Of a stretch of 64,000 nt of DNA, positions 1-9,794 are shown piece after piece. The stretch comes from Crocinitomicaceae bacterium. GTDB lineage: Bacteria > Bacteroidota > Bacteroidia > Flavobacteriales_D > Crocinitomicaceae. Positions within the stretch are counted from its first letter, which is position 1. The number at the start of each line of letters is the position of its first letter. Made by a program: the position numbers and the translations under genes. The notes beneath the pieces are model-generated. The model saw only the letters and a list, made by a program, of their open reading frames with translations. It ran no database searches and had not been told where the DNA came from. The stretch spans positions 1-64,000 of the forward strand of contig JADJYC010000009.1 of NCBI GenBank assembly GCA_016719925.1, read 5' to 3'.

Positions 1-384
1 TTTGACATGTTGTTGAAGATGGCAATGGAGAAAGATCTTTGTAGAAACAAAAACTACTGGAAGCCTACAAGCTCAAACTTCTTTCTATAATCAATTTAAA
101 GCGTATATTTCAAGTCAGGAAATAACGGATATTCCAGTCAAATTAAATAATATTCCAGAGCAAATACTGGAGTTTCAAAAACTAGTCAGGTTCAGAAGTT
201 TAAAGAATATGATTAGTAACAATGCTAAGGTTGTTTTTTTGAGTCCAATCCGACTGTTTTTACCAAAATAAAAAGAGAAAATCAAATTGATTTCATTGAT
301 GATTGGGAGGATCTTAAAGTCATGATGGATAGTGAAACCATATCACCTGATCATCAAATTTTTAGTTTTATTCAAGTTTATTAA
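1..384 (+). CDS. C-terminal part of a putative polymorphic toxin nuclease (runs off the left edge)
   Basis: No single frame is open, but joining frames at two T-runs (about 38 and 234-240) gives a continuous protein end of about 125 residues that stops at 384. Near its start it reads VVEDGNGERSFVETKTTG, a D...ExK arrangement like the core of PD-(D/E)xK nucleases, followed by a charged helical stretch (YNQFKAYISSQEITDIPVK). A nuclease-like end followed after one base (TAAGATG) by another gene is the usual layout of a polymorphic toxin tip and its immunity gene. That role is inference; the N-terminal delivery part is outside the window. A restriction-type nuclease is the alternative. Confidence 0.4.
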
Positions 385-385
385 G

Positions 386-1367
386 ATGATAGCTAGAGTT
401 AAATACAGAAATGTAACTTTTTTCGATGTAGCAATTAATACTTTTATAATTGATCATAGTGAAATAGTGGAGTTTCACAGTGGGAAAGTTCTTTGCGCAA
501 TAACTGATTCTGCAAGTGTACTCGAAGTTAATTCAAATAGAATTATATTAGATAGTCTTAATAAGAGTAAAACAATAAATGGGATTGAGTTTCTGCAAGA
601 CAGAATATTGAGGTTTCAGCCCCCTTATCTTTTGGTATATTCTAAGTCACCTCAAAAATATGCGATTTTAGATTGTAATAAAAACTGCATTATTTCCGAA
701 ACACATCAATTTGGCAAGCATATTTTTGGAGAATATATAGTTGATGGTGTCGGTGATTCTGAATTTATCAGAGTCAGATGTATTTTAATCAACAAAGAAA
801 TTTTAAAATTTAATTTGAGTGGGTTAAGTAATTGGCTTGACGGCTCCATAGAAAAAACCATCAGGTATCAGAGTTTTGTGGAATACATGAAAACACACTG
901 GTCTGCACATTAAACAGTGGTGCAATTTTTACTTTTGGATATTCAGAATGGTGAAATGAAGCGGTTTATTTCGGATGCCAGATTTCCCGGCAACATGCAA
1001 AAAGACCACATATTTATGTTGGACTTTTTCAAAGGCGCTACATTGAGGTTGATATATTGAAAGGAGAAATTATCAAGGATATCAGTATTGAAGATCAATT
1101 GAGAGCTATTAAGGGTATACCCGAAACGGATCATTGCTGGTATTCTGTTGGCTTTTCCATCTTTTATGAAGACAAAATTTATTTCTTATCGGAGACAAAT
1201 TTTATGAGTGTTTGACATAGCAAATGAAAAAATTATTGACTATCATGAATTTGAATTTGATAAAAGTAAAGGACAGCAATTGCGGGGCGGTAAAGAAAAT
1301 TTGCAAGTAAGGAAGACAAATATATTGTCTGGATACGCTTGGTAATTTGTATGAACTTTCAATCTGA
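386..1367 (+). CDS. Beta-propeller-like protein, possible immunity partner of the upstream gene (frameshifted)
   Basis: The ATG at 386 lies one base after the upstream stop. The first frame is open to 913; after that the same protein continues through frame changes near 885, 935, 1045, 1215 and 1305 to a stop at 1365-1367, about 325 residues in all. The restored text alternates short beta-strand-like segments such as LVCTLNSGAIFTLDIQNGE, KIYFLSETNFMSVFDI and a final GNLYELSI, as in PQQ/WD-like propellers. No signal peptide is visible, so it is probably cytoplasmic. Close coupling to the putative toxin tip suggests an immunity role, but I do not recognise the family. Five breaks in under 1 kb may be sequencing error or decay. 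Confidence 0.4.
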
Positions 1368-1394
1368 CAAAATAGTTGCTTAAAATTTTGGCCC

Positions 1395-1424
1395 CCAGCT
1401 TTCGAGCGTGACGCTCGCCAGCTG
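1395..1424. repeat. REP-like palindrome, copy 1
   Basis: A perfect 15-nt palindrome (CGAGCGT-G-ACGCTCG, 1403-1417) sits inside an outer CAGCT/AGCTG pair, giving an imperfect hairpin of about 30 nt. The same core occurs in inverted orientation at 2361-2375, next to a REP-associated transposase gene. This is the expected form of a REP element moved by a RAYT. Confidence 0.65.
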
Positions 1425-1525
1425 AAATTACCTAAATTGAAATCGGAAATTCTATGGATTTTTTAGTGAATGATGTTGCAACAGAAGGATACAATATGTA
1501 TAAAAAACATTTACTTTTTTTAATT

Positions 1526-2227
1526 ATGAAATTATCAGATGTTAAGAAGGCTATTTTGAGCGAAGCTTCAGAATCATTTAAAGACCTAGGATTTAAAAAG
1601 GTAGGAGATTACATTAAAAGACTGTTGGCGATTTTCAAGAATACGTTGGTTTTGGAATTGTTGATAATGATAATTCTTTCCTGCAACTTTTCATTATGGA
1701 ATAAGATTAAAATCAATTAACAATATTAAAAGAGTTGCATTTTCCTGAACGTGAGGTTAAAGTCAGGTGATTATTCAAGTGTTTATGGAAAAAAAAGCAA
1801 ACTTTATTGTTTGACAAAAGGGAATATCGATTTTAGAATACAATATTAAAAATATTGAGGATATAAAAAAATGATGATTGATTTAAGAAGTTCTTACTCT
1901 GATCAAATACAGTCTGACCTCAATTCATTACAAAGCCATAAGTCACTAAGCGAAAAATTAATTCTCAGGAATTTTATCCGAATCCATGCATTTGCCTACA
2001 GCATTGCAAAATGGCCTTATACTTTCAAAATTATACGACGATCAAGAATATGAAAATTAAAAACGAAACATATTGTTTTATTGCGTGGATATAGTGAAAG
2101 GGATAGAAATGAAATGGAAAAGTTAATATCTTTTTTGGATGGTTTTAATCATGAGGAATTATTGAGAACATCAGAAATCGCATAGAAAATCTTCGAAGAT
2201 TTAATTAATAGTCTGAAAAGAAAATGA
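1526..2227 (+). CDS. Hypothetical cytoplasmic protein, frameshifted
   Basis: Starting at the ATG at 1526, the text MKLSDVKKAILSEASESF continues through at least three frame changes (about 1620, 1760 and 1975-2050). It carries LRSSYSDQIQSDLNSLQSHK and HIVLLRGYSERDRNEMEKL, and ends after LINSLKRK at 2227, roughly 233 codons. An in-frame TAG at about 2182-2184 could be the true end. The composition is charged and helical, with no signal peptide or membrane segment. The family is not recognised. Its place after the putative toxin and partner gene makes an immunity-type role possible, but only the location supports this. Confidence 0.35.
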
Positions 2228-2350
2228 TTAACAAAATTACGTTACCATCCTTATTTTCAAATTTTCTTGATCTCCAATCTTATTTTATTCTCACAATTAT
2301 CGCAAATAATTGAACTATTCTCCTCAATAATCATGTTAATTTCAATTTCC

Positions 2351-2378
2351 CCAGCTGGCGCGAGCGTCACGCTCGTGC
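2351..2378. repeat. REP-like palindrome, copy 2 (inverted relative to copy 1)
   Basis: CGAGCGT-C-ACGCTCG at 2361-2375 is the reverse complement of the core at 1403-1417, and the CCAGCTGGCG lead-in matches the tail of copy 1. It lies about 55 bp upstream of the RAYT start at 2433, where RAYT genes typically carry their cognate REP. Confidence 0.65.
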
Positions 2379-2432
2379 CTTACGTAAACAGCAGTTAAAA
2401 ACTCAACTATAGCATTTATATTTGGCCCTTCA

Positions 2433-2655
2433 ATGAGCACAAAATACCGTTTCCATAAACCTGAGGCTGCTTATTTTATAAGTTTTGCAACCGTAAACTG
2501 GGTGGATATTTTTACGAGAGAAATCTATTTTGAAGTTCTGATTGACAGCATTAAATACTGCCGCAAAAAACAAAGGACTTGAATTGTTTTGTTACTGCAT
2601 AATGCCAAATCATTTACATATGATATTTCGTTCTAAAAACGAAGATCCAAGTGGT
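2433..2655 (+). pseudogene. REP-associated tyrosine transposase (RAYT, IS200/Y1-like), 3'-truncated
   Basis: From the ATG at 2433 the protein begins MSTKYRFHKPEAAYFISFAT and, after a one-base loss near 2576, contains CYCIMPNHLHMIF. This is the His-hydrophobic-His (HUH) metal-binding motif of Y1 transposases, preceded by the usual MPN. RAYTs are about 180 residues; here only about 75 remain before the IS3 end at 2656, so the catalytic tyrosine is lost. The REP hairpin just upstream supports the family assignment. This is a dead fragment; it cannot act on its REPs unless another copy exists elsewhere. Confidence 0.75.
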
Positions 2656-3598
2656 TGTAGCGCCCCCTTTTCGGACATAGTTAAAGGTAGACTTTTCATT
2701 TAATTTATTATTATTTGTTAAGCTGTTCAATTGTGGTAAACATGTGGGCGGATTTTTGGAGGGCGTTTTCCATAATTGAATAGCCTCCCGGTATTTGATT
2801 GGACTTCTTCTACCCAATGATTTGTGCGGGTGATTTTCGTTGTAATCTTTCAACCACTTCCAACATTCTTCTCTCACCTGATCAAGACTTTCAAAAATGT
2901 AAGCATCGAGCACATCGCGGCGGAGGGTTTTGTTGAATCGTTCAACTAGAGAATTTTGAACTGGCTTTCCTGGTTGAATGTATTTAATCTTTATTTGTTG
3001 TGTCGCACAGAACTCAACAAAACTGATGACAGAAATTCAGTCCATTATCTGTCCGAATTTCTTCTGGCTTACCTTTCCAGTTTATCAATTCTTCCAGAAC
3101 ACGGGTTATCCTTGCTCCGCTAAGAGATGTATCAACTTCAATAGTCAATGCTTCATGATTAAAATCATCAATTACATTAAACGTGCGGAACTTTCTACCA
3201 CTCTCAAGGCTATCATGCATAAAATCCATTGACCAGCTTTTGTTTGGCGCACATGGAATTTGCAAGGGTTCTTTTACTCTCATGGGTAATCTTCTTTTTT
3301 TCTTCTACGGATATTTAATCCAAGTTTATTGTATACACGTTTAACACGCTTGTGATTCCACTTCAATCCTTCATTGCGAATTCTGCCCTGATAATCCCAA
3401 AATCCTTTAGTCGGAAATTTCTCAGCAAGATCTCGCAGCTTATTTTCACACAGCGGTATCATCTTTACAACTTTTGTAATAGAACATTGAACGTGGCAGA
3501 TCCAACACCCGACAGGCCCTGCCGATACTGACCTTAGTTTCTTCCAAAACTTCGCATGCCAGTTCCTTTTTGCGACAAGGCCTTAAAGCTTTTTTTCA
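2614..3598 (-). pseudogene. IS3-family transposase OrfB (DDE integrase domain), broken by frame changes
   Basis: OrfB follows orfA in the -1 frame across an A-run (3590-3596) that contains the heptamer A_AAA_AAG, the classical IS3 slippery site. It then reads KKALRPCRKKELACEV. The DDE residues are visible: D in WSMDFMHD, D in RTDNG and E in VERFNKTLR, within an rve core, with a CWKWLKDYNENHPHKSLG tail. The frame is lost near 3462, 3285, 3020 and 2915, so no active protein can be read from this text. The last frame runs through the left terminal repeat and stops at 2614, about 40 bp outside the element. Some breaks may be base-calling errors. Confidence 0.8.
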
Positions 3599-3917
3599 AC
3601 GATGTATTTGAGTGTTTGATGATCAAGCGCTAATTCAGCATACATGTTTTTGAGCTTTCGGTTCTCATCTTCAAGCTCTTTTAATCGCTTAAGCTGACCC
3701 GTATCCATACCACCGTACTTCTTTTTCCAGTTGTAAAATGTTTGCTTATTAATGCTCATTTCACGGCAGATATCTTCCGCCCTTTTTCCACTCTCGTGGC
3801 TCTTGAGAGCTGCAATGATTTGGCTCTCTGTAAATCTTGATTTTTTCATTTTTGACAGTATTAAAGTTAAACATTTATGTCTACTTTTAAACTGTCCGGT
3901 TTTCAGGGGCGCTTACA
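2656..3917 (-). mobile_element. IS3-family insertion sequence, about 1.26 kb
   Basis: Terminal inverted repeats are visible. The left end starts TGTAGCGCCCCC with TTTTCGGACA and GTAGAC inside; the reverse complement of the right end starts TGTAAGCGCCCC with AAAACCGGACAGT and GTAGAC inside. Between them, on the minus strand, are an orfA (HTH) and an orfB (DDE) transposase gene. The bases next to the ends (GGT on the left, GCT on the right) do not form a clear target duplication, and the flanking genes are unrelated. The element therefore probably marks a deletion or recombination rather than one clean insertion. Confidence 0.85.
3583..3849 (-). CDS. IS3-family transposase OrfA (helix-turn-helix)
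   Basis: This 88-residue protein starts MKKSRFTESQIIAALKSHES and contains EDICREMSINKQTFYNWKKK, the HTH_Tnp_1 helix-turn-helix used for end binding. It finishes with a leucine-zipper-like helix (LKRLKELEDENRKLKNMYAE). Its length and layout are normal for IS3 OrfA. The coding sequence ends just past the slippery A-run, so a -1 shift would produce the OrfAB fusion. Confidence 0.88.
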   Translation of the reverse strand: MKKSRFTESQIIAALKSHESGKRAEDICREMSINKQTFYNWKKKYGGMDTGQLKRLKELEDENRKLKNMYAELALDHQTLKYIVEKKL

Positions 3918-4260
3918 GCTTTTTTAGAGCTAAAAACTTTTCATCAAGAGCGCCTACTTGTAATTTTGTTTTTTTTGGTCCATAACCACTCATAGTAATT
4001 TCCATCCGTTGATTTATATATACCAAATTTAGAAGCATTACCACCACCAATTCCGAATAGAATTTCTTTAAATTCTAGCCAGTAACAAAACTGTTTTCCG
4101 ATGTCCCAAGACAATATTCGTCAATTGCTAAATTCTGAATTGAAGCTAATGGAAATTTGGAAATAAATTCTAACCTTCCTTTTTCTATCAATTCAATTTT
4201 ACCATCAGGCATGGAAAATTTATCGGAAACTTTTATTAGATCTTCTATATTGTTAATCAT
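3918..4260 (-). pseudogene. N-terminal fragment of an McrB-like AAA ATPase gene, cut by the IS3 element
   Basis: The ATG at 4258-4260 opens MINNIEDLIKVSDKFSMPDG and continues IDEYCLGTSENSF. After a one-T loss near 4090 it reads CYWLEFKEILFGIGGGNA and SKFGIYKSTDGNYYEW, then after another shift LQVGALDEKFLALKK up to the IS end. The CYWLEFK..G.GGG...KFGIY pattern is typical of the N-terminal domain of McrB-type AAA proteins in restriction or DNA-repair loci. Only about 114 residues remain and the ATPase part is absent. The rest was presumably lost in the rearrangement at the IS. Confidence 0.55.
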
Positions 4261-4340
4261 TGTTTCAATTTGTTTAAAATTTTAATTTTAACTATTTAGC
4301 ATTTTCTCAAATCTATTTTTTAAATCGAAAACTATAATCC

Positions 4341-4432
4341 CTACTCTATCTCCCCCTCAACCATCTCCAAAATCCTTTGATTGTCTTTTACCAAGTTCAA
4401 TTTTTCTGAAAACCCAAAATGTTTTCGTGGTC
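4341..4432 (-). pseudogene. Remnant of an S9 peptidase gene 3' end
   Basis: Read on the minus strand, this short stretch encodes HFGFSEKLNLVKDNQRILEM followed by VEGEIE and a stop. It matches the end of the intact S9 peptidase at 6914 (HGFVETSSWVDEYRRILEMV then EGEMSAD). A 29-nt segment is identical in both (4348-4376 and 6927-6955). No more of the peptidase is found next to it, so it is a fragment left by duplication or insertion. Confidence 0.6.
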
Positions 4433-4457
4433 GGTTAGTTATTGAATGAAAGATTGA

Positions 4458-6814
4458 TTATAATTTAATAATTCTTTGAGTAAAATTAAATTCATCATTT
4501 TGAATCCAGAGGTTATAAATTCCCGGCTCTCCTCCCAATTCAATTACAATATTTTCTGAATTTATAAAATTCTCTTCATAGACAATCTGACCAAGCTGAT
4601 TCAGGACAATTATTTTTACAAAATTAAAAGGTTGTTGAAATTGTAAATTTAGATTATCTGAAAATGGAACTGGGTAGATTTTTATCTCTCCTAAATCTTG
4701 CATAGAACTAATACCTATATCTAGAAATGAAAAGCATGCGGAGGTATCCTTGCATCCGTTTTTTGTTACTTCCACAGCATAGATTCCCGGTGCTGCAACG
4801 GTAAAGCTTTGTCCGGTACCAAAGGGAACCGGAGAAAAACCGTTATCACATGCCAGCCACTTATACGCAGCACCGCTTTGTTGTGCAACCAAAATATTTC
4901 CAATTACATCAACGTCTAAAGATGGGCCGGTAATTGACAAATCAATTGTGATTGAGCTGTCACAACCTGCAGAATTTGGAATTATTTCGTTATACATTCC
5001 TGTTGAAGTCAATAAATTTCCTCCGGGAGACAAAAAAGAAAAGCATTCAGAAAGAGAGATCAGACTGGATGTACTGTTCTGAATTGTTAAATCAAATTCT
5101 ATTATACTGTCACAACCGTTAAGAGTATTTAAAGTATCAAAATAAATTCCAGAACTTGTCCAAATGTAATTTCCGCTTGGTGACTGAAACTGGTCACATG
5201 CAGTGATTGATACTGATGTGTCTTCAGAAAAGTAAAGCTGTAAGTCTATTTCCAAAATGCTGTCACAACCAAATTGATTATATATTGTGTCATAATAGGT
5301 ACCGGATGTCAGATAAACATAATTACCGCTTGGAGCAGCGAAACTATCGCAGGCTGTAACCATTATTTGATGATAAATGGTATTGCAGGGAGATAGTTTT
5401 TGCAAAAAATGATCCCTGTTTGGATAGGTATTTGGCGACAAAATATTAACACCCACTCCATGATTAAAGTCAGCAAAAGTTCCAAAATTACCGAAGGTGT
5501 ATAAATTATCCTGGGTGTCTAATAGAATGCATCTTCCCTGATCGTCAGGACTGCTCTGACCGTATCTTCTAACCCGTTGAAATGTTCCGTCAGAACTAAG
5601 GATACAGATAAAAATATCATGACTACCCCCCCAGGATGAAGTGAAGGCTGTTTGAATACTTTTATCAAAATCTACAGTTCCGGAAAAATAACCAGTCAGA
5701 TAAACGTTATTATTTCCGTCCAATGCTAAATTATAAACCTGATCATCATCTGAACCGCCAACATTTTGTGCCCATTCAAAGTTTCCGGAGGAATTTAATT
5801 TTACAACATAACCATCAAATGTACTTTCCGGACTTACGTTATATACTCCTGGTCCCGGATCGAAATCAGTTGTTCCGTAAAGTCCTCCTCCTATATAAAT
5901 AGAACCTGTATTGTCTAATTTCATCGAGAATCCTTCATTAGAAATTGCCCCAATGAAATTCCTGACATAAATAAAATCACCATTTGAATTAAGTTTCAAA
6001 ACATAAGTACTTCCTGATGTATATACATTGTATACGCCTGGACCCGGATCGAAGTCAATAGTTTGCTCTGTCCATCCGGTCAGGTAGAAATTACCTGAGT
6101 TATCTATACATAAATCATTGCATTCATCCAGATACGTTGATCCGCAACGTTTAGCCCAAATAAAACTACCCGCAGATGAGAGCTTTACAACGAAAAAGTC
6201 TTTTTGTCCGGCCGATGTGAGATTAAAAACGCCTGCTTCCGGATTAAAATCAGCCGTGCCGTAAAAATGTCCGGCCACTCCTATATTTCCGCTCACATCA
6301 ACTTCAATGCTCGTGCCATCCAGAGCATTTATTCCAGACATTTGTTTAACCCAAATAAAATTGCCATTACCGTCTAATTTTAATATAAAAATGTCTGCTG
6401 ATCCTGCTGAAGTAAGGTTGGTCACCCCTGGTCCAAAATCAAAATCAATGGTTTGCTGAAAGTTTCCTACAACATAAATATCACCGGAGGATGTGAACGC
6501 GATATCTTTTATTTCAGAGACTCCGGAATCATCTGCCAGGTGTTTATTCCAGATTAAATTGCCGTCCGGATCGAATTTTGAAATATAACCAATCGAAAAA
6601 GTAGAAATTCCTGCAACTGTGCCCGGACCCGGATCAAAATCACCTGTTCCTGAAAATATTCCTCCTATACATATATTCCCGGAATTGTCAATATCCATTG
6701 CGTATGCATAATCTTGTCCATTCGAAGCTGTCGTGTTTTTAGCCCACTCAAAGATTTGGGCTTTGGAATTTGTTATTGAAAAAAGGAGCAAAGGATGAAC
6801 AAATTATTTTTCAT
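4458..6814 (-). CDS. Secreted SBBP-type beta-propeller protein with T9SS type A sorting domain
   Basis: The natural start is the ATG at 6812-6814 (MKNNLFIL...FSITNSKAQ, a Sec signal peptide); a one-T loss near 6795 separates it from the long open frame. Residues about 20-470 hold around seven repeats of some 60 residues, each carrying DFDPGPG or a variant and a DNSGNIY/VGGxF signature, as in SBBP-like propellers. Next come three to four cysteine modules of the CDSF..PSGNYVYLTSG type and a C-terminal IYPVPFSDNLNLQF...RIIKL domain, the T9SS type A signal. It is probably exported through T9SS and held on the surface or released. Ligand unknown. Acidic DxD-G loops may bind calcium (inference). 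Confidence 0.85.
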
Positions 6815-6913
6815 TTTGTGTTAATAAGCGATTTTTTACAAATATATAATCCAAAATAGACTGGTGATTTAACGGTCTGGATTAATATTTTCGATTAAAA
6901 TGTTTACATTAAT

Positions 6914-9275
6914 TTAATCAGCACTCATCTCCCCCTCAACCATCTCCAAAATCCTCCGATACTCATCCACCCAGCTACTAGTCTCCACAAACCCATGCGG
7001 TTCTATCGGGTAGCCAATTAAATCCCAGTTGGTTTTTCCAAGTTCAATGAAGCGCTGACTGAGTCTGACAACATCTTGATATTGTACGTTGTCATCTTCC
7101 ATGCCGTGGAGCATTATTAGTTTTCCAATCAATCCATCGGCAAAATAAATGGGCGAACTTTTTTTGAATGCGGTGGGATCTGTTTCTGGTGTGTTGAGAA
7201 TGTTTGAGGTGTAATCGTGATTGTAATGTGCCCAATCGGTTACTGAACGCAATGCTGCGCCGCATTTGAATTTTCCGGGTTCAGTGAGCATGGCCATGAG
7301 GGTGATAAATCCGCCGTAAGAGCCGCCGTATAATCCAATTCTTGTGGAATCAATTCCGTATTTTTCAATGAGTACTTTTCTTCCGTCAACATAATCGGAC
7401 AAATCTTTTCCGCCCATGTGACGGTAAATATCTGTTCTGAATTTTGCACCGTAACCTTCGCTTGCGCGGTAATCAATATCCAGAACAGTATATCCTTTAT
7501 CTGCCAGTAAATTATTGAACATATATTCTCGGTGATAGGTGCTCCACCAGTTATGTGCGTTTTGTAAATAACCTGCGCCGTGTACAAACATCACGGCAGC
7601 ATTATTTTTAGTTCCTTCGGCGGGTTGATAAATACGAGCGTAAACTGTTGTACCGTCTTGTGCTTTGAAAGTGATTACTTCCGGTTCACGCCATTTATAC
7701 GTGTTGAGTTTTTCAGTAGTTGAATTTGTAATTTGTGTGAGTGTTGAATTTTCTTTAAAAGGCGCGAGGTAAAGTTCCCACGGTTTGTTTTTGTAAGAAT
7801 AATTGACAGCTAACCATTTTTCATCGGGTGAAATGAATACGTCGTGATTACCATCTTTGGTGAGAATGGGGAATGAGTTTCTGATCTGCAATTGTCAGCG
7901 AATAAAATTCTCTGTTGCCCGGATGATTTTTATTGGCGGTGATGAAAAATTTTGTTTTATCTCTGGATAATGTTGCCTGATGAATTTCAAAATTTCCGGA
8001 AGTGAGTTGTGTTTTTTCTGCAGCTGATTTTCCTGCTTTCGGATTAAAATCTGCCAGATATAAATGCGAATATCCGCTTGCTTCTGATTGATAAAAAACC
8101 TCCGTATTATTGATCCATCCAACGTTTCCTGCTTCTGATTTCCATCCTGAAATTCCGGGTCCGCCAATCCAGGCTTCATCGTGCTGATGTTCAAACTCTG
8201 TCAGTTCATTTTGTCCGGTTTGATAATATGCAATCCAGCGGTCTTTGCTGTCATACGATTTTATTTCCACTAACCATTTATCGCCTGAATCATTAAATCC
8301 GTGATCATGGAAAATGACTTTTTTTGGTTCAGGATAAAACGGATCATAGTTGGAAATATCGGTTGCATATTCTTTTAAATATTCTGGTTTCTTTTTTACA
8401 TCTTTCAGATTATCAACTGTCAGTTCAAAGCAGGTATCTTTTTCCAGATTCCAGACAAAAATTTCATGCGTAGGATCTTGTGAACCCACTTTTGCACGGG
8501 CGTTTACTGAGCGAGAATAACCATCATCCGTTACATATTCTTCAATGTGTGTGGGTTTATCTTCCGGATATTTATCCAGTCCAAAAATAACTTGTGTCAG
8601 TTGCGGATTGATGCTGATAAAACTCAGGTATTTTCCTTCCATATAAACCGGACTGAGTTTTTTGATAGTGTGTTCTTCATTGAATTTTTTACGGCTGGCT
8701 GCTTTGTTTTTGTCTGACCTTACAATTTCAAATAATTCTTCCTGCTGATTTTCTAAAAAAGATTTTTCATCAGAATCGGAAGGTTTATTTCCTTTTTGAA
8801 AATTGGTAATCTGACGGAATGAAAAAGATGATTTATCAAAGAGAAAAAGATTGTCAGCATCACGCAGTAACAGCCTGTTTTTATCAAGTACCGAGTGCAC
8901 AGAAAAATAAGAAAATCTTGAGTAGATATTTTTTACAGATCCGGCATTCCAGTCATACAATTCATTTCCTTTTTGAAATAAAATCCAGGAGTAAAGTTCA
9001 TCTGAAATAAATCCGTTCACCGGCATTAAATGTGTTTCCTGCGGAGTTAGTTTCCTGTATTTTTTTGTGGCAAGACTGTATTCATAATACGGAGCCACTG
9101 CTTCATTTTCATGTTTCCATCTGAAATAAATAATCTGACTGTTTGGTGACCATACAATGTCAGTTGGCTGATGACCGATGAATTCATTACCGGCCATAAT
9201 TTCATTCAGGTTAAGTTGAGAAAAAGAAATTCCGCAAAAAGAGAATGCGAGCAGAAATAGAATCAAGTTTTTCAT
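6914..9275 (-). CDS. S9 family prolyl oligopeptidase (DPP IV-like), one frameshift
   Basis: A signal peptide (MKNLILFLLAFSFCGISFSQ) and an N-terminal DPP IV-type propeller (about residues 30-470) are followed by the alpha/beta hydrolase domain. The catalytic serine is in GGSYGGF, the aspartate in HGMEDDN and the histidine in EPHGF. The frame breaks at 7871-7875 within CCCC; one base fewer restores a continuous protein of about 787 residues, the normal S9B/S9C length. It is probably a periplasmic exopeptidase acting on peptides with penultimate Pro or Ala. There is no operon partner: the genes on both sides are separated by gaps. Confidence 0.85.
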
Positions 9276-9340
9276 TGTGAAGTTGCTTTGGAGATAAAGT
9301 TAGAAAAAAGGGAATGTAAAAACACGTGTTTATGATTTAA

Positions 9341-9376
9341 AACCCTTTGTCCTCTGTCCTCTGTCCTTTGTCCTTT
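9341..9376. repeat. Dispersed CCTCTGTCCTTTGTCC-type repeat
   Basis: The stretch reads ccctttgtcctctgtcctct and continues in the same style. Related runs occur at 15222-15258 (opposite strand), 15335-15364 and 17413-17475, always between genes. The remaining DNA from 9276 to 9608 contains only this repeat and the longer direct repeat at 9443; I see no gene in it. Confidence 0.6.
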
Positions 9377-9442
9377 TTTTTCAACACGGAGAAGCGAATT
9401 AAATAGAGAGTAACGGAGAATTTAATTAAAACAATATTCAAT

Positions 9443-9581
9443 TTTCTCTGTGAACTTTGTGCCTACTCTGTGACCTTTGTGGTAAAAAAATTAACCATAA
9501 AGTCGCTGTCGCTTCACAAAGAAGACACAGAGATCACAAAGTTTATTAGTTTGAAGAATTCGTGGATTTGTGGCTTAATCA
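9443..9581. repeat. 139-bp direct repeat, copy A (downstream side of the zeta-toxin cassette)
   Basis: This segment closely matches 10391-10529 in the same orientation. Shared blocks include ctttgtggtaaaaaaattaa and aagtcgctgtcgcttcacaa. Each copy contains an internal inverted pair (CTTTGTGG...CCACAAAG), so it can fold. The two copies bracket exactly the two-gene toxin cassette. Confidence 0.75.
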
Positions 9582-9608
9582 ACTTGAATGTTACCAGTTT
9601 GAAGAATT

Positions 9609-9794
9609 TTATTTTTTTCTATTCTTTAGAAATTCTCTTAATTCACTGGCAGGAATTTCAATGATCTTTCCGTCTCTTGAAATAACAAGCGGACTGTTTT
9701 TCTGAATTTTGAATTCGATCATTTTTAAATAAGCTTTTTCTAATCCCTGTGCAATTTTAGATTGCATTTCTGATAGTTCTTCTTTAATTCCCAT
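9609..9794 (-). CDS. Putative antitoxin partner of the zeta-like toxin
   Basis: A 61-residue, charged, helical protein (MGIKEELSEMQSKIAQGLEK...LREFLKNRKK). Its ATG overlaps the end of the zeta-like toxin gene (ATGGGAATTAA, 9784-9794), so the two are translationally coupled with the toxin first. The central SPLVISRDGKIIEIPASEL segment is a short beta-hairpin-like piece. Small proteins in this position next to zeta-type kinases are commonly taken as antitoxins. The family is not recognised, so the function rests on context. Confidence 0.55.
   Translation of the reverse strand: MGIKEELSEMQSKIAQGLEKAYLKMIEFKIQKNSPLVISRDGKIIEIPASELREFLKNRKK

Noticed and set aside
2978..3232. 84-codon ORF on the plus strand inside the IS element
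   Set aside because: It is antisense to orfB, lacks any recognisable domain, and its amino-acid text is the mirror of the DDE coding frame.
4458..6814. Propeller protein as a polymorphic toxin or sensor
   Set aside because: It ends in an ordinary T9SS type A sorting domain, with no toxin-like tip and no adjacent immunity gene.
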